From contig JAZHPD010000095.1 of the NCBI GenBank assembly GCA_037575805.1, forward strand, positions 1 to 64,000: a stretch of DNA of 64,000 nt, written 5' to 3'. The notes beneath the pieces were generated by a model. It was not told the DNA's origin, did no database searches, and saw only the letters and a list, made by a program, of their open reading frames with translations. A program made the position numbers and the translations under genes. The DNA is from Lecanicillium sp. G3. Its lineage: Eukaryota; Ascomycota; Sordariomycetes; Hypocreales; Cordycipitaceae. This document shows positions 30,244 to 42,373 of the stretch, piece by piece (position 1 is the stretch's first letter; every line of letters starts with the position of its first letter).

Positions 30244-32331
30244 ATGGATGGTTTCTCTGTCAGTAGCCTCACGACGTCTGCCTCTGCCGTCTCGCAACGC
30301 GCCATCTCCAGCGCCAGCGACATCCGCCTCGTGCAGCAGACAGTCGCCGAGGATGCCCCCGAGCCTCGTCTGGCTGACCTCGTGACCTTGGCCGATCTGC
30401 TCAATAGGCTCAGCCGTGATGTCGAGGGCCTCAGTCAGGCGCTCACAGATGCTGGCGCGCTCGCAGAGAAGCTGCGGGAGCTTGTGAAGGATGCGCTGGC
30501 GTCGGCCGAGACTACCGTCGCCGGCCTCACCAAGCAGATACAATCGATAGACGCGGGCAACCTGTCTCGCGTGCGGATGACATATATATGGAGACTACAG
30601 CGTGCAGTACATGTCCACAGCGACTTGTTTCTTTTTTACACAGGCGTTGCTGCGCTGTACGTTTACATATGCCGGGTACTAAAGGGCTCACACGGTGATG
30701 CAATCTGCTGACGATGAATCAGGTCAAAAAGAGAAGATCAAGAAGCAAGCCTAGACACGGGAGAACGGAAACATCTTTGCGAGGTAGCCAGCAGAGAGTT
30801 GAACGGCGTGACGACTGGAACAACCGAGCTCTTCAACACAGCGCCAGAACCAGGTACTGCGCAATACGACGACTCGCAGCCGCTGCCGACGCCGCCGGAC
30901 AGCCCGCAGCAACCTGGTGATTCAGAGCCAACCGGATTCGGGTCGTTCATGTCCTCGCTACGAGCCATGATGTCCTCCGTGCTCCCCAAGCCCGACCCGC
31001 TCGTCTGCGCGCTCTGCGAGGCCGCCAAGCAAGGCGACGCGCGCCTGGTCAGAGGTCTCATCGCGCAGGGCGCCAACATCGACGGCAAGAACGAGAACCG
31101 CGAGACGCCCATCCAGGTCGCCGTCCGGGCAGACCGCGTGGAGTGCGCCCGCGTGCTCGTCGAGGCGGGCGTCGACCTCGCGGCCTACGGATCATCCGCC
31201 CCGCCGCCGCTGTTCCAGGCGGCCGCCGCGGGCCAACTGGACATGACGAAGCTGCTTCTTGACGCCGGCGCCGATCCGCAGCAGGCGTCTATGGGAGGGA
31301 CGAGCTTCTTCTACGACGTCGTGGACAAGGGCCCCGTAGATGGCGCGAGGCTGTTGCTGCAGAACGGAGCAGACGTTGATGCGGCGAATAGCTCCGGTCG
31401 CGCCGTCATTGTGGCCGCCGTGAAGCGCGAGAACCTGAAAATGGTCGAGCTCCTCCTCGCGCACAAAGCCAACATCAACGACGTGTACAGCATGTCGGGG
31501 GACTCTGTGCTTGCGGCCGCCATAAATGCAGGCAACACCGACATTGTCGAAGCCCTGCTCTGTGCCGGCGCGGACGCCGACTCGCAGGACGCATACGGCA
31601 CCCCCGTCCTCGCCGAGGCCGTGTGCGCGCGCAAACTCCCCATCGCGCACATGCTCCTGGTCCACGGCGCGAGCGGCGACTGCAGCACGTACGAGGGCCA
31701 GCCGCTCCTGATTGCGGTGCTGCGGGACGGAAAGCTCGCGGCGGAGGACAAGACGGCCCTCCTGCGCGCGTTGCTGCGGCGCGGGGCCAAGGCCACGGCG
31801 ACGGGCGACGACGGGCGTTCTGCGCTGCGGCACGCGCTGGAGATGCCGCCGCGGCAAGACGGGATCGTGGCCCTGCTGCTGGAGCACGGGGCCAAGGCGC
31901 GGACCGCGATGGAAGGCGGGGAGACGGCGCTGCAGTACACGGTGCGGAGGGGCATGGCCGCGGAAGCGAAGCAGCTGCTGGCGCACGGGGCGAGCCCGAA
32001 CGAGGTCGGCGGCGGCGCTGGGAAGAAGCCTGCCGTCGCGGCGCCGCTGGTGCAGGCCGTGGCGAGGCGGGACGCGGACATGGTGCGGGTGCTGCGGGAG
32101 CACGGGGCGAAGCTGGACGACACAATGACGGATTTTGCGCGGGCGGTAGCTGAGGACCATGGGCTGTTTGAGGCGATTACTGGTCCGGCACCGGAGTATA
32201 CGCCGGCGAGTACCATGAGAGACCCGGAGCTGGAGCCGGAGGACGTGACGAAGGCGAATAGCCGGCGAGGGCTCTCATTTAGCGTGAGTATAGGGAAGGG
32301 AGTGCCGCCTGAATACGGAGACAAGAAGTAG
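30244..32331 (+). CDS. Ankyrin-repeat protein with an N-terminal STAND-type helical domain
   Basis: The N-terminal exon (30244-30570) encodes a helical stretch (RLADLVTLADLLNRLSRDVEGLSQAL and following) that resembles the N-terminal domain of fungal STAND/NLR proteins. The main exon (30723 or later to 32331) encodes at least eight ankyrin repeats from about residue 180 (for example AKQGDARLVRGLIAQGANID, GHFALE-like LLLDAGADPQQ, AIN-AGNTDIVEALLCAGADAD), then a charged tail. The joining introns are unresolved: a donor at 30571 and acceptor at 30643 suggest a small middle exon ending near 30660-30675, but the best GTACGT donor (30657) does not keep frame. No NACHT NTPase lies between the two parts. 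The role, possibly protein-protein recognition, is inferred. Confidence 0.72.
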
Positions 32332-34810
32332 TTGACCTTGTCCGTGCCCGTTTTTTTAAGCTCCGTATGGCTGGTCCATATATGAATACATAGTTTTGAA
32401 CCAGAATGTGTTGCTTGACATTTCAATGAGACGGCATGCGGGCTATAAGTGAGGGTTACCCGGATTGCCTAAACGGGAAGATCCAAAAAAAAAAAAAAAA
32501 AAGCGCTTGCATACGTACCCTAGATTGTTTGTAGTTGTGCAAACTACTCCCATGGATTGAGTCAGTGAATGCGACGAAAAGTGATCTATACAAAAAAGTG
32601 TTGTGCTTTTGTCTATTTTAAGAAATATATATAAAAATATACGTTGATGTAAAGTGAGACGTTAATGTTACCCGTCTCAACCGCTATGTTGTCAAGCGGA
32701 AGAGCATGGTACGAGCAACCGAGTCAGTCAAGAAAAGAGCGAAGAGAGACAACAAGCCGCCCGGTGTCATGCCAAACGCAATACCATTGCCAAAAATGGA
32801 ACAGCCGACGAGATCTGTACAACATCAGCACAAAAACACAGGTCGAAACATTGTTGACCGTTTCCGTTATCACGAGCTTGTGAGACGCAGGATCAGGAGC
32901 TATGTAGGGCAGGGGAGTGTGTGAAAGGGTGTGTCGGGTATAAGTGCATGCATATCTCGTTGGTAGACAGGTAGATCAAAGGATGCGGGCTGCTGTCCAT
33001 GTGGTAGTTAGTCAATGCATTGTTCTCCCAATGAGACCAGCTAGGGAAATAAACAGAGTCACGTTGGGCAAGATTGCATGAGACGGACTGATGGCGCTCG
33101 GGGCGGGGGCTTGCGGCGCCCGGGTCTGGCTGGTGATTGTGATACGATGCCGATCGGTAGTGACGAGTAAAGGAGGGGTGTTTATTTAAGAAAAGAAAGG
33201 CAGGTTGGCAGAAAGACAGGTTGGGAGGAAAAAGAGAGGCGTCACATTTGGGTTCGGTGTTAATTGGCACCTTGGCATAGCGCAGAGCTGCATGTCGAAT
33301 GTGTAAAAGTACTCCGTGCAGAGTACACATTTGTGCTGGGCGGCGGCGGGGGGTTGTAACGGACGAGCCGTCAATGGCTGGCGATGGCGTCTTTTGTGAC
33401 ACGACCATCACTCGACGTGTAGTGCTATAGCGAGCGGATGGCCTAACTATTTCATTGCTTTTCGTCTGCCAGCAGGCGGGTTTGAGGCGCAGCGAATGCT
33501 AAATGGCAGGTTGGGGTAAAAGATGCACGCCTTGCATGTCATGTCGAGCGCATGCACCTCCCTCTCCTCCCATTCTTTGATTTTATTCATTCGTATCCTA
33601 CGGATCGCTCCTCGTAATCGGACAGTCATTTGTCGCCCATTAACCAACTTAAAGACGTCACGATTGCGGAGGAATGTGGGCACCGGGATTCGCGGAGAAA
33701 AGTGCCGTAGCTTGCTTTGCTTGCTCTAGCTCGTTGGGTGACAATGGCATTCTGGCGTAAAAACTATGCTACCTGTAGTTTTAGGTAGGTGGTGCCGCAG
33801 CAAGCAGGAGGAGTGGCATTGAAGAAGACGTGGGGAGCATTGTGGCCTGTTGTTAACCAAGTTCAACCCACAGTTGTCTGCAGACTGTCGTCTTGTCCTG
33901 CACGCGCCCGACGCCCGCCGCCGGGGTACCAAGGGTACCAAGCTGTGGCACACCCAGCTGACCGGGATGTTGGGATGGGCAACTTGCCATGCTAGCGGGA
34001 ATCGAAGCGTGCAGGATGCATGTTGGGGTGGGTGTTGAGCGGGCGTGAGATGTACATACAGGAGCTACAGGTATGGTTGGGCATGGTGTTTTCTATATTG
34101 CCAGTTGGGTATGATTGCTGTTGCTCTGGTGGATAGTGCAGCATCGGTATATATCGTTCGCGCTACCTACATTTGTGTACCTCGTTCTGTAGCTAGTAAC
34201 TACTCTCCTTTATGCACTCTCGTGGAAACTAGTTAATCTGCACAATGACTTGGCTCTGCGACGTCTGATCAGACGCCCAGAGAGACAAGTGCGTGCTGGG
34301 GAGCCCGGCGACCGGAGATCCACCAGGCAGTCAACCTAGTTGCGAGGAAAGAAGCGTCAGAAGGCCAGGCCCTGCCAGGCAGGCTACAAGGTACAAGGGT
34401 ACAAGGGTAGTAACTGTCTGGCAGAACGGGGTTTGTGCTCAGTCGGCGACTCGCCATGATTCCAGGCGCTTCCGCCACAGTGACATTGGCCACTTAGTTA
34501 GTTACCAGGTCGAAGGTCGCTGGGCGGAGCGGGCGGGCGGCGCATGTATACAGTTGTATACAGTACGCTTTACACTTTCTTTCTTTTTCTCGTTTAGGTA
34601 CTAAAAGCAAAGTTGCCTGAACGAAGAAAAGCACCGAGGCCTAAAAACACTGAATAATAATAATAGTCATTGGGGATTTGTTGATTCTATATTCCAGGTA
34701 ATTGGACTTGTTGTGACGTCGACTTGCGGTGCTGTGGCTGACGGGGGACTGAGTCGTTGTTTTCTTTACCGCCCGCCACGACATGCAGCATGCAGGCGTG
34801 CCCAAAATGC

Positions 34811-34877
34811 CGTGTGTGTGGTGTGTGGTGTGTGTGATAGACTTGGCTGTCTGTTGTGTGTTGTGTGTGTGTGTGAG
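34811..34877. repeat. GT-rich microsatellite
   Basis: Two GT/TG blocks separated by about 30 bp of mixed sequence, in noncoding DNA. Confidence 0.75.
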
Positions 34878-35082
34878 AGCTGACATGCCCATCTGTTACC
34901 GTTCTTGCCCGTGCTGGGGCTGCAGTGGTAACTAATCGTTGTGCTGGATGTACGGAGTACAGGTGCCGTGTATTCTCGCCGGTAACGGGTTCGACTCATT
35001 CAACGCCCGTGCTCAGGAAACGGGCGACAGCTCTGGGAGTGATTGCTTTTGTAAGCCAAGCTGTCTCTAGCCACAGTGGCTA

Positions 35083-35100
35083 TAACTAACTAGTTAGTTA
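35083..35100. other. Perfect 18-bp palindrome
   Basis: TAACTAACTAGTTAGTTA reads the same on both strands. GTGGC and GCCAC flank it within 6-10 bp and could lengthen a stem. It lies in noncoding DNA. Confidence 0.7.
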
Positions 35101-36046
35101 GTTTGTTGGCCACCGAGTTACCAAGCAGTGTGGTTTGGTGGTTCAGTTAGCTGGTACATGTATCCCGTAACTACTCCGTACCTAGTTTTGGCCCAGCGCA
35201 GCGGCGGCGGGAACCCCGTACACTGTATTAATAAAAGAGGCGTAACTAGCTAGCAGCAGCGGTTGGCTTGGGTGTGTGCTGGGGCTGGCTGCTGGTCTGT
35301 GGTTCGGTGGTAGGCCCGGCAGACGACGCTCCCGGCTCACGTCTCATGGAGTTCCAGTTCTGGTGTCCGTCACAGTCAAGTTCACCCCCCAAGTCCCGTC
35401 TGCAGTTTCCAGTCATTGCACGGCCCATCCAATGTTCCCCAGTGTTCAAGTGTCTCTTCCACACACCCACGTTCCCCTTCGGCGCCACCGTAACCGTACC
35501 AAGTAACCCTGGGCCTCCCTCTAACCCCCGGGGGTGTGTCGGGTCCCAGCTTGGCTTCCCGGCGCAGTGACTCGTCAGGTCTAGTAACTTCTCTCTGCCT
35601 TTTTTATTAGTTTACCGCCCCTGCTATTAGTGACCAGTGACCTGCTTGTAGTTACTTGTACACTTCCCGCTCCCGGAACGCCCCAACACCGCATACAGTG
35701 CATGTACCAGCCAGTCATTCCGCCACCGTCACGCACCGGGCTCCTCTCTCCTTTGAGTTGGCCCCAAAGTCTCCTCCTTGATTTCCCTCGTTTCCTCTTG
35801 AACCTGATCATCCCTACAACTTGTTCTTCTTTTTTTTAATTTCCTCCTCTCTCCTACATAAACTGCGAGAATTCAGATTCTGGCCTATTTCACCGAAGAG
35901 ACTCGAATACATCTTACACTGAGCACACTGCTTTCTTTTCGACAACGGCACACGACCAACCGCTCGACCGATCGCGGAACCACACTACCACTACGCTTTC
36001 ACCGGCCGAACGAACGCCTCAGAACCCAACACACCCGACAACAGCC

Positions 36047-36456
36047 ATGGCTCCCAAAAAGATTCGCTGCAACGCCAAGGACTGCAGAGAGGCGGCGCAG
36101 CGCATCGTGGGCGACTGCGGCTTCTGCAACGGGCATTTCTGCGGCAAGCACCGCCTATTAGAAGATCACAAGTGCAGCGGCCTCGAAGACGTAAGTACAG
36201 GTCACCATCAGAGAGAAGTCCCCTAGAAGCCCGACCGCCGACCCCAAACCCGCCCACTTTGCCTAGGCCGGGCGGTAAGCCAGCGCGCATTCGGGCTACG
36301 TCACCGGCTTGACCAGGGAAGAAGGGCTTCAAAGGAAATCATGATTATACTTTACAATCAAATACTGACCCTCTTTTCCAGTGCAAGAAGCAGTCTCACG
36401 AGCGCAACGCTGCGCAGCTCGAGTCGGAACGAACGCAGGTCATCCGCGGCGTCTAG
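36047..36456 (+). CDS. Small AN1-type zinc-finger protein (72 aa)
   Basis: Exons are 36047-36190 and 36382-36456; the 191-nt intron has a GTAAGT donor and an ACTGAC branch point. Together they encode 72 aa. Nearly all of it is one AN1 finger: cysteines C8, C13, C24, C27, C32, with H35, H41 and C43, in the order C-C-C-C-C-H-H-C. AN1 proteins bind two zincs and often link to ubiquitin, the proteasome or stress response; this one has no second domain. The 5' leader is long and pyrimidine-rich. The protein is highly basic and short, so it may act as an adaptor. It has no recognisable partner gene nearby. Confidence 0.88.
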
Positions 36457-36822
36457 CGGCACTGCACCTTTTGACAGAGAGACGAGACGCAGTGCAGTCG
36501 CCTCGTCGACCCGTATCAACGATTATACGATATTTGCTAAGCGATTGGGGATTCTTTTCATCTTTATTTTTATTTCGTTTCATCTACCGGCACGAAGAGC
36601 AGTTGTTATGTTGGCTGGATGAGAGGTGCCCTGGGGGGCAGCGGGAGCGTGGCCTGTGTTTTGAGGCACGTCCGCTTTTGTACTGTATTCTATCGGAGCT
36701 AGGCACCGACTGGTGACGCAAGGCGTTGGCTTGAGAAATAAAGTTGTCAACAACAAAATATGCACGATGATGTGTGACTGTGTGGTCTTTTGCGTGATAT
36801 TGGAATAGGCATGCGCATATGA

Positions 36823-36920
36823 GAGGCTTTGTCCATGTGAGGCTGATGAAATGAGAGGTGGCTGATGCATGAGAGGCAGTTGGGTGAGGCTGACACAATG
36901 AGGCTGATGCATTCAGGCTA
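36823..36920. repeat. Degenerate GAGGCTGATG repeats
   Basis: Four to five imperfect copies of ATGAG-AGG-GCTGATG within 100 bp, noncoding. Confidence 0.5.
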
Positions 36921-37398
36921 CCAGATTGCGTGTCGGCGGTTTTTCGGCGGGTGAGGCTGGGAGTTTGACTAATCTTGCACTGGAAAGTATGGACCTGTCG
37001 AGACTGTTGTTGAGAAATGCACTGTGCAGTAGTTATCAAGGGAGGGATGCAGAATTCAGTATGCGGTGGGAGAGACAGGGCACTGCAAACAGCTGACTCG
37101 TGTTGCTCTCTCGCTGTTGCCGCCTTGGTATGAGTGAGTGCAGCGGGCAGTCAGCCGATACATACAAGTAGTTACCAGGTAGAAAGGGCAAGCGGACAAG
37201 GGTCCAATTGCATCGGAGAATTAAATATAGTGCACGTGTGTCCCGTGCTACTGCCAAGAATAGCCGCACGCAGTGCGACTTTTCCTCTCCTCTCGTTGCA
37301 CAAACGGAGCATTGCAGTTCGTCAGTCCTTTGTAGGTGGAAGGTCCGTGTATCTGCAAATTGGATTGACAGATTACGTGATGCAGATTTGCTGGTAGT

Positions 37399-37440
37399 GT
37401 GGCTGGTGGCTGTGGCTGTGGCTGTGTCTGTGGCTGTCTC
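37399..37440. repeat. GGCTGT hexamer tract
   Basis: About six GGCTGT units with small changes in 42 bp, noncoding. No function is apparent. Confidence 0.65.
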
Positions 37441-39001
37441 CGGCAAGAGAGAGACGAACAAAAGAGAAAATGGGTGCGCCTGCCAAAAACGGCGTCGCCG
37501 TAGATCGGAACCAAAACGACAAACGGTACGTACCTTGGGACTATTAATTTACAAGCGCCAGTTTCAGTAATCCGCCCGTCGGAATACAGAGGCATGAGAG
37601 TTTCCGTAATCATGAGCACGGAAGATTTGAAGTAACGGGCGCACCCTTTTAGCCGTTCTTGCTGTCAAGTCGCACTTATCTGCGACTTGTACTCCGTAAC
37701 GTATCGGCAATCACATGCAGCACGCACAGCAAGGCCCACCAAACAGGAAACCCGTGCCTGCGAATAAAGAACATGTTCAACGACCAATGGATTACTCCCT
37801 CATTGATACCGATGCATGTTTTCATCGCCCAATCGTAAATGTACGTGCTGTTATCTGCTACATAGCTGGCATGGCCATTGCCGGCCGCGGCTTGGCTTCA
37901 CAGCTACAGCCAGTAGTTACTCTCTGCCGGCTCAGGCGTGAAGTTGATGCTTGCGGCTCCACTGTCGAGTCGAGGCCGACAATCGCCGCTTTTGCCCGTT
38001 TCTCGGCCGTGACTGACAAGGACAAGCGGTGACTAGTTATCGTTAGAAAGTACATACATACCTTCATGCTGCCTGTGATTACAGCACAATCAACGTCTGC
38101 TTAAACAGGTAACAGCTTGCGTACGTACCATGCACACATGCTTATAGCCGCAGACAGGGTCCGTCTGCATGGCCCGCCTGCAGAGTCAAAAGAAGACAAA
38201 ACTCGTTCTTCAATAACGGGAAAAGGACAGTAGCCCAGTACCTTTTTGCTTGCGGTAAAAGCAGGCCAACTACGAGGCTGGCTATTATTATGTACTGGTT
38301 CATGCCCCTCCCGGGTCGGCTTCCCGTCAGCCCCAAGATGCAGCCTTCTTCTTCTTCTTTTTTTTTCCAGGGTTGTTATTTGCTGCGCCTCGATGTACAA
38401 TGTGTGGGTATTATCTAATTTTCCATGCTTTTTTTTTTCTTCTTTCCTTTGCTCTGTATGCTTGGTGTCGAGCATATAACCTTGTTATTGGCCGTACCCC
38501 TCTATAGCCACAGCAGTCAATGGCAGGCAAGCTATTCTCTCCAACAGGTAGACGTAAAAAGAAGAAGAAAGGAAACGAAAAAAAAAAAAAAAAAAGACAA
38601 ATCACCCGCAAATAACAATTATCCTGCTATGCACTATTTTGCTCCGCACATCAAGCACATCGCCCGCTGCTGGCTGTCCGCTGCCCGCTGCACGCTGCCC
38701 GCTACTCGCCGCTTTAAGCAGCAGCCTCGTCCGAGCCCGCCGCAAGCCACCACTCTACTTCCTGCACAATGGCGGCGGCTTTGCCTTGCACAACTTTTTT
38801 TTCCGCTTCCCTCTTTGACCGGCCGGAATTCCTTTCTCCTCCATCCATCTTCAATAAACCTTGTTTTTTTCCCCGACTCGTCGAATTATATTCATTTTTT
38901 TTTTACCCTTTCCAACTATTCGAGAGCAATTTGCTCTCGGGTTTTTACTTTCTCGTCTTTCGCTATTCCTGTTGTCTTACTCTGTCGATGGAATCTCTAT
39001 A

Positions 39002-41635
39002 ATGCTATTTACCCCCATCATCATGACCGACACCAAATCTGAAGCTGCCGCTGCCTCTGCCGCTGCCACGCCCGCTTCCGACGACGCACAGCAGCAGCAG
39101 GCTCCCGCCGCCGCCTCGTCTACACCCGCTGTGCGATTCTCATCAGCCGTCGAAGAATTCTCCCCAATCAACGCCAGGGACGACGACACCAACGCCGACA
39201 GAGCAAACGCGGATACCGAACCCGTCGCCCCCGCCGACCACCCAGAGGTCACCCCCGACCAGCTCAAGGCTTTCACCAAGTCTCTTCACGGGCCGCTTCT
39301 CCAGGAGCGCCGCCTCAACACCTATCAATTTGAAGCATTTTCCCTCCCGCCCTCACGTGTAAGCTTTTCTGCGACCCAAGGCTTCGTCGCAGTTGTCGCA
39401 GTTGTCACAGCTGTCACAGCTCGACAAAGCAGCTTCTCTGCTCGACCCCTCCCCGCCAGTCACGACGCTAACACTCAGCTTTCCCACCCCGCGTGCAGAT
39501 TCCCTCCCGCGAGGAAGACTCCCCCGACTCGACCCGCCTGCACACGCCCAGCTCATCTGCCTACCACTCGCCTCATGGAAGCCCTCGTATAACCGCCCTC
39601 GCATCGCCGCCGCTGACGCCTTCGGGCTCGGCCGGCGAGCGCCGTGCCAGAGACAAGCGACCGGTCGGCGCCACCGGCAGCGACTCCCACATCATCACCC
39701 CGCTGCCCTCGTCTTCTACCGAAGGCCTCGCCCCCGAGCGCAAGCCTCTCGCTCACCGGCCCGTCTCCGACCATGCTCTGCGCCGCTCATCCTCCGTTGA
39801 GGACCGTCTCGGCGATCCTAGGTCCCACCGCAAGGGCATGTTCAGCGTTGGCGGCTCTGTCCCCGTCTCCCGCGAGTCCAGTCCCTCCCGCAGCTCCGCC
39901 TCGCACTTTTACTCCAAGCCCGTCACCCCGGTCGGTGACCTCAACGACCCCTACGCAAAGAACCGCAGGCCGCCTCTTCTTTCCCATCCCAGCCGCGCCT
40001 CCATCGATCCCCGATTTGTTTTTTCTTCAAAGAAGAAGAAGCACGGTTCCCCCGGTGGTTCGCGTTCCAGTCTCGCCGGTTCTGGCGCCTTTGCCAACAA
40101 GGATGATTCTTCTGACAGCGGCGGCGGCGGCCACCATGGACACGGTCACGCCCACAACCACTCACACGGTTCCATGGCTGACCTCAAGCGCTTTTTCCGC
40201 AAGTCCGGCCACCACAAGAAGCGCGAGTCGTCTCCCGCCCCCGCCAAGCCCAAGCCCCAGACTCCGCCCAGCAGCTCCCGTTCGTCCCAGCTCGTGCCCT
40301 TTGCCGAGGATCACGGTCTGAGCTCCAGGTACGGCAAGCTCGGCAAGGTCCTCGGCTCTGGCGCCGGTGGTTCCGTCCGCCTCATGCGTCGCAAGGAGGA
40401 CGGCACCGTCTTTGCCGTCAAGGAGTTCCGCGCCCGCCACACATACGAGTCGGAAAAGGAATATGCCAAAAAGGTCACCGCCGAGTTTTGCGTCGGCTCG
40501 ACCCTCCACCACGGCAACATCATCGAAACGCTCGACATTCTCCAGGAAAAGGGTCGCTGGTTCGAGGTCATGGAGTATGGCCCATACGACCTGTTTGCTA
40601 TTGTAATGACCGGCCGGATGTCGCGCGAAGAAGTTAGCTGCTGCTTCCTGCAGATCCTCAACGGAGTGACCTACCTCCACAGCGTCGGCCTCGCCCACCG
40701 GGATCTCAAGCTCGACAACGTCGTCGTCAGCGAAAAAGGCATCATGAAGATTATCGATTTTGGCAGCGCGCACGTGTTCAAGTATCCGTTCGAGACGGAG
40801 ACCGTTCTCGCCAAGGGTAAGCCTCAATAAGCAACTATAGTGAATGCCACTAACATACCTAGGTATTGTTGGATCCGACCCATATCTCGCCCCCGAAGTC
40901 TACGACCAGAAAGAATACGACGCAGCCGCCGTCGACATTTGGTCGCTGGCCATCATCTTTTGCTGCATGAGCCTGCGCCGCTTCCCCTGGAAGCTCCCCC
41001 GCATGACCGACAACTCGTTCAAGCTGTTCGCCACGGAGCCCACGCCCGGTCACGATCCCAAGAAGCTGATTGTGGCCTCGCCGTCGGCCAATAGCTCGTA
41101 CGCCAACCTCTCGGCGCTGGCGGGTGAACAGCGCAAGCACGACCACAAGAAGGAGGATGGCGCGACGACACCTGGAGCCACAACACCAGGCGCTACAACT
41201 CCCGGTGCCACCACCCCTGGAGCCACTACGCCGACTGCCGAGGAGTCGAAGCAGTTGGGGCACAAGCCCAAGGACGAGAACAAGGAGGCGAAGCACGAGC
41301 ACGAGCACAAGCACAAGGACGAGAATAAGGAGGCCAAGCACGAGCACGAGCACGAGCACAAGCACAAGCACGACTCAAAGCATCACGAACCCGAGAAGAA
41401 GGAAATCGTCAAGGGTCCCTGGCGTATCCTCCGTCTCCTTCCCCGCTACAGCCGCCACGTCATTCACCGCATGCTGGACCTTAATCCCAAGACGCGCGCC
41501 ACCATGGAGGAGATTCTCGAGGACTACTGGGTGGCCGACACGGTCATCTGCCAGCAGCTGGAGAATGGCGAGGTGCTGGCCGCCGAAGACCACACGCACG
41601 TGCTGGAGCCGCCCAATAACCCGCCGGCTTCCTAG
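39002..41635 (+). CDS. HAL4/SAT4-HRK1-type serine/threonine protein kinase
   Basis: Related to yeast kinases that regulate ion transporters and nutrient permeases. Exons are 39002-39358, 39499-40816 and 40863-41635, giving 815 aa; the start may be the second ATG at 39023. The N-terminal 390 residues are low-complexity and Ser/Pro-rich, with a His-rich stretch (GHHGHGHAHNHSHG). The kinase domain starts near residue 395: glycine loop GSGAGGSVRL, FAVKEF lysine, HRDLKLDN, DFGSA, then SDPYLAPE after the third exon joint. A 95-residue insert (about 640-735), with five ATTPG units and two KHEHEH clusters, sits within the kinase domain, between the MTDNSFKLF region and RILRLLPRYSRHVI. All catalytic residues are present, so it should be active. 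Confidence 0.9.
41159..41233 (+). repeat. Coding repeat: five ATTPG units in the kinase
   Basis: Five 15-nt units encode the pentapeptide ATTPG. The codons differ at most third positions, so the units have drifted in DNA while the peptide is kept. It is in frame. Confidence 0.9.
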
Positions 41636-42117
41636 ACGGGTTCCGGTACCGGTTGCAGCCGCGCCGGGTCAGCCGTCCGTGTCAGCGGGACGGCGGTGGC
41701 AAGCGTGCGGAGGGTGGTGAGTCTTCGAAGAGCGGCGAGTCTGCGCCAGTCGCCGAAGCGACGAGCAGTTCGAATGCATGGGTTCAAAAGCGATCAAATA
41801 TAATGACGATATTCTTTTTCTCTTTCTTTTTGGGTATGGATGTTTTCTCCTTTCTTCCTTTTTATTCACACTCCTTTGGTTAGCATGGCACGTTTTTAGA
41901 GCAAGATTGGTACATACAAAAGAACAGAGCAGATACACGGGAGAGGCGATAGGGCATTATCTTTACATCTTTTATTTTTCGTCTTTTTATTTGGGTTACA
42001 GGGAAGAGACCTCAGGGTACGAGTTTCATGTCCTCTTCGTTTTTTGGTTTACAAGTATTGGATATTATATATGTTTAGAGCAATACAATTAATGTATTAA
42101 TGAATGCATGTGTTGAG

Positions 42118-42190
42118 TTCGTGATCATGAGTGAGTGACTTGTGAATGAGTGAGTCGCGAGTGAGTATGTCCTGAGTGAGTGAGTCGTGG
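42118..42190. repeat. Degenerate GAGTGAGT tract
   Basis: Several GTGAGTGAGT units with interruptions, in noncoding DNA upstream of HSP10. Confidence 0.6.
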
Positions 42191-42310
42191 GTATGGCTGT
42201 TGGAGCTGTAAGCTGCTACATACACGCAGTGAGTGCCGGAGCGGCTGACCTCGGAACGGGAAAAACTGGCGTTGCCGGGCTGCGCTTTGCTGAGCGGCGC
42301 CGCCCAAAAA

Positions 42311-42373
42311 TTTCCAATAGCTTCCAGAACTTGGGGACCAGGCCAGCTCCACCCCCAAGTTTCCCGACCCGAA
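42311..42373 (+). promoter_or_regulatory. Possible heat-shock elements upstream of HSP10
   Basis: TTCCAGAA (42322-42329) is a TTCnnGAA core, with TTTCC just before it and another TTC...GAA pair with wrong spacing at 42361-42373. Hsp10 genes are heat-inducible, so this fits, but three-unit elements are incomplete. Confidence 0.35.

Larger units (their letters stand above)
32332..36046. other. Long gene-poor region with repeated short motifs
   Basis: This 3.7-kb region contains no supported gene. It holds a poly-A run (32486-32502), GT repeats, a perfect 18-bp palindrome, six of the ten GTAACTA copies I found in the window and two of five TACGGAGTA copies. The last 200 bp before the AN1 gene are pyrimidine-rich. 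A noncoding transcript or a very long promoter is possible. Confidence 0.5.
36457..39001. other. Intergenic, AN1 gene to kinase gene
   Basis: This 2.5 kb has no supported gene. It holds degenerate GAGGCTGATG repeats, a GGCTGT hexamer tract, one TACGGAGTA copy (37690-37698) and two GTAACTA copies. Poly-A/T runs (for example 38574-38595) occur. The final 150 bp are the pyrimidine-rich leader of the kinase gene. Confidence 0.5.
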
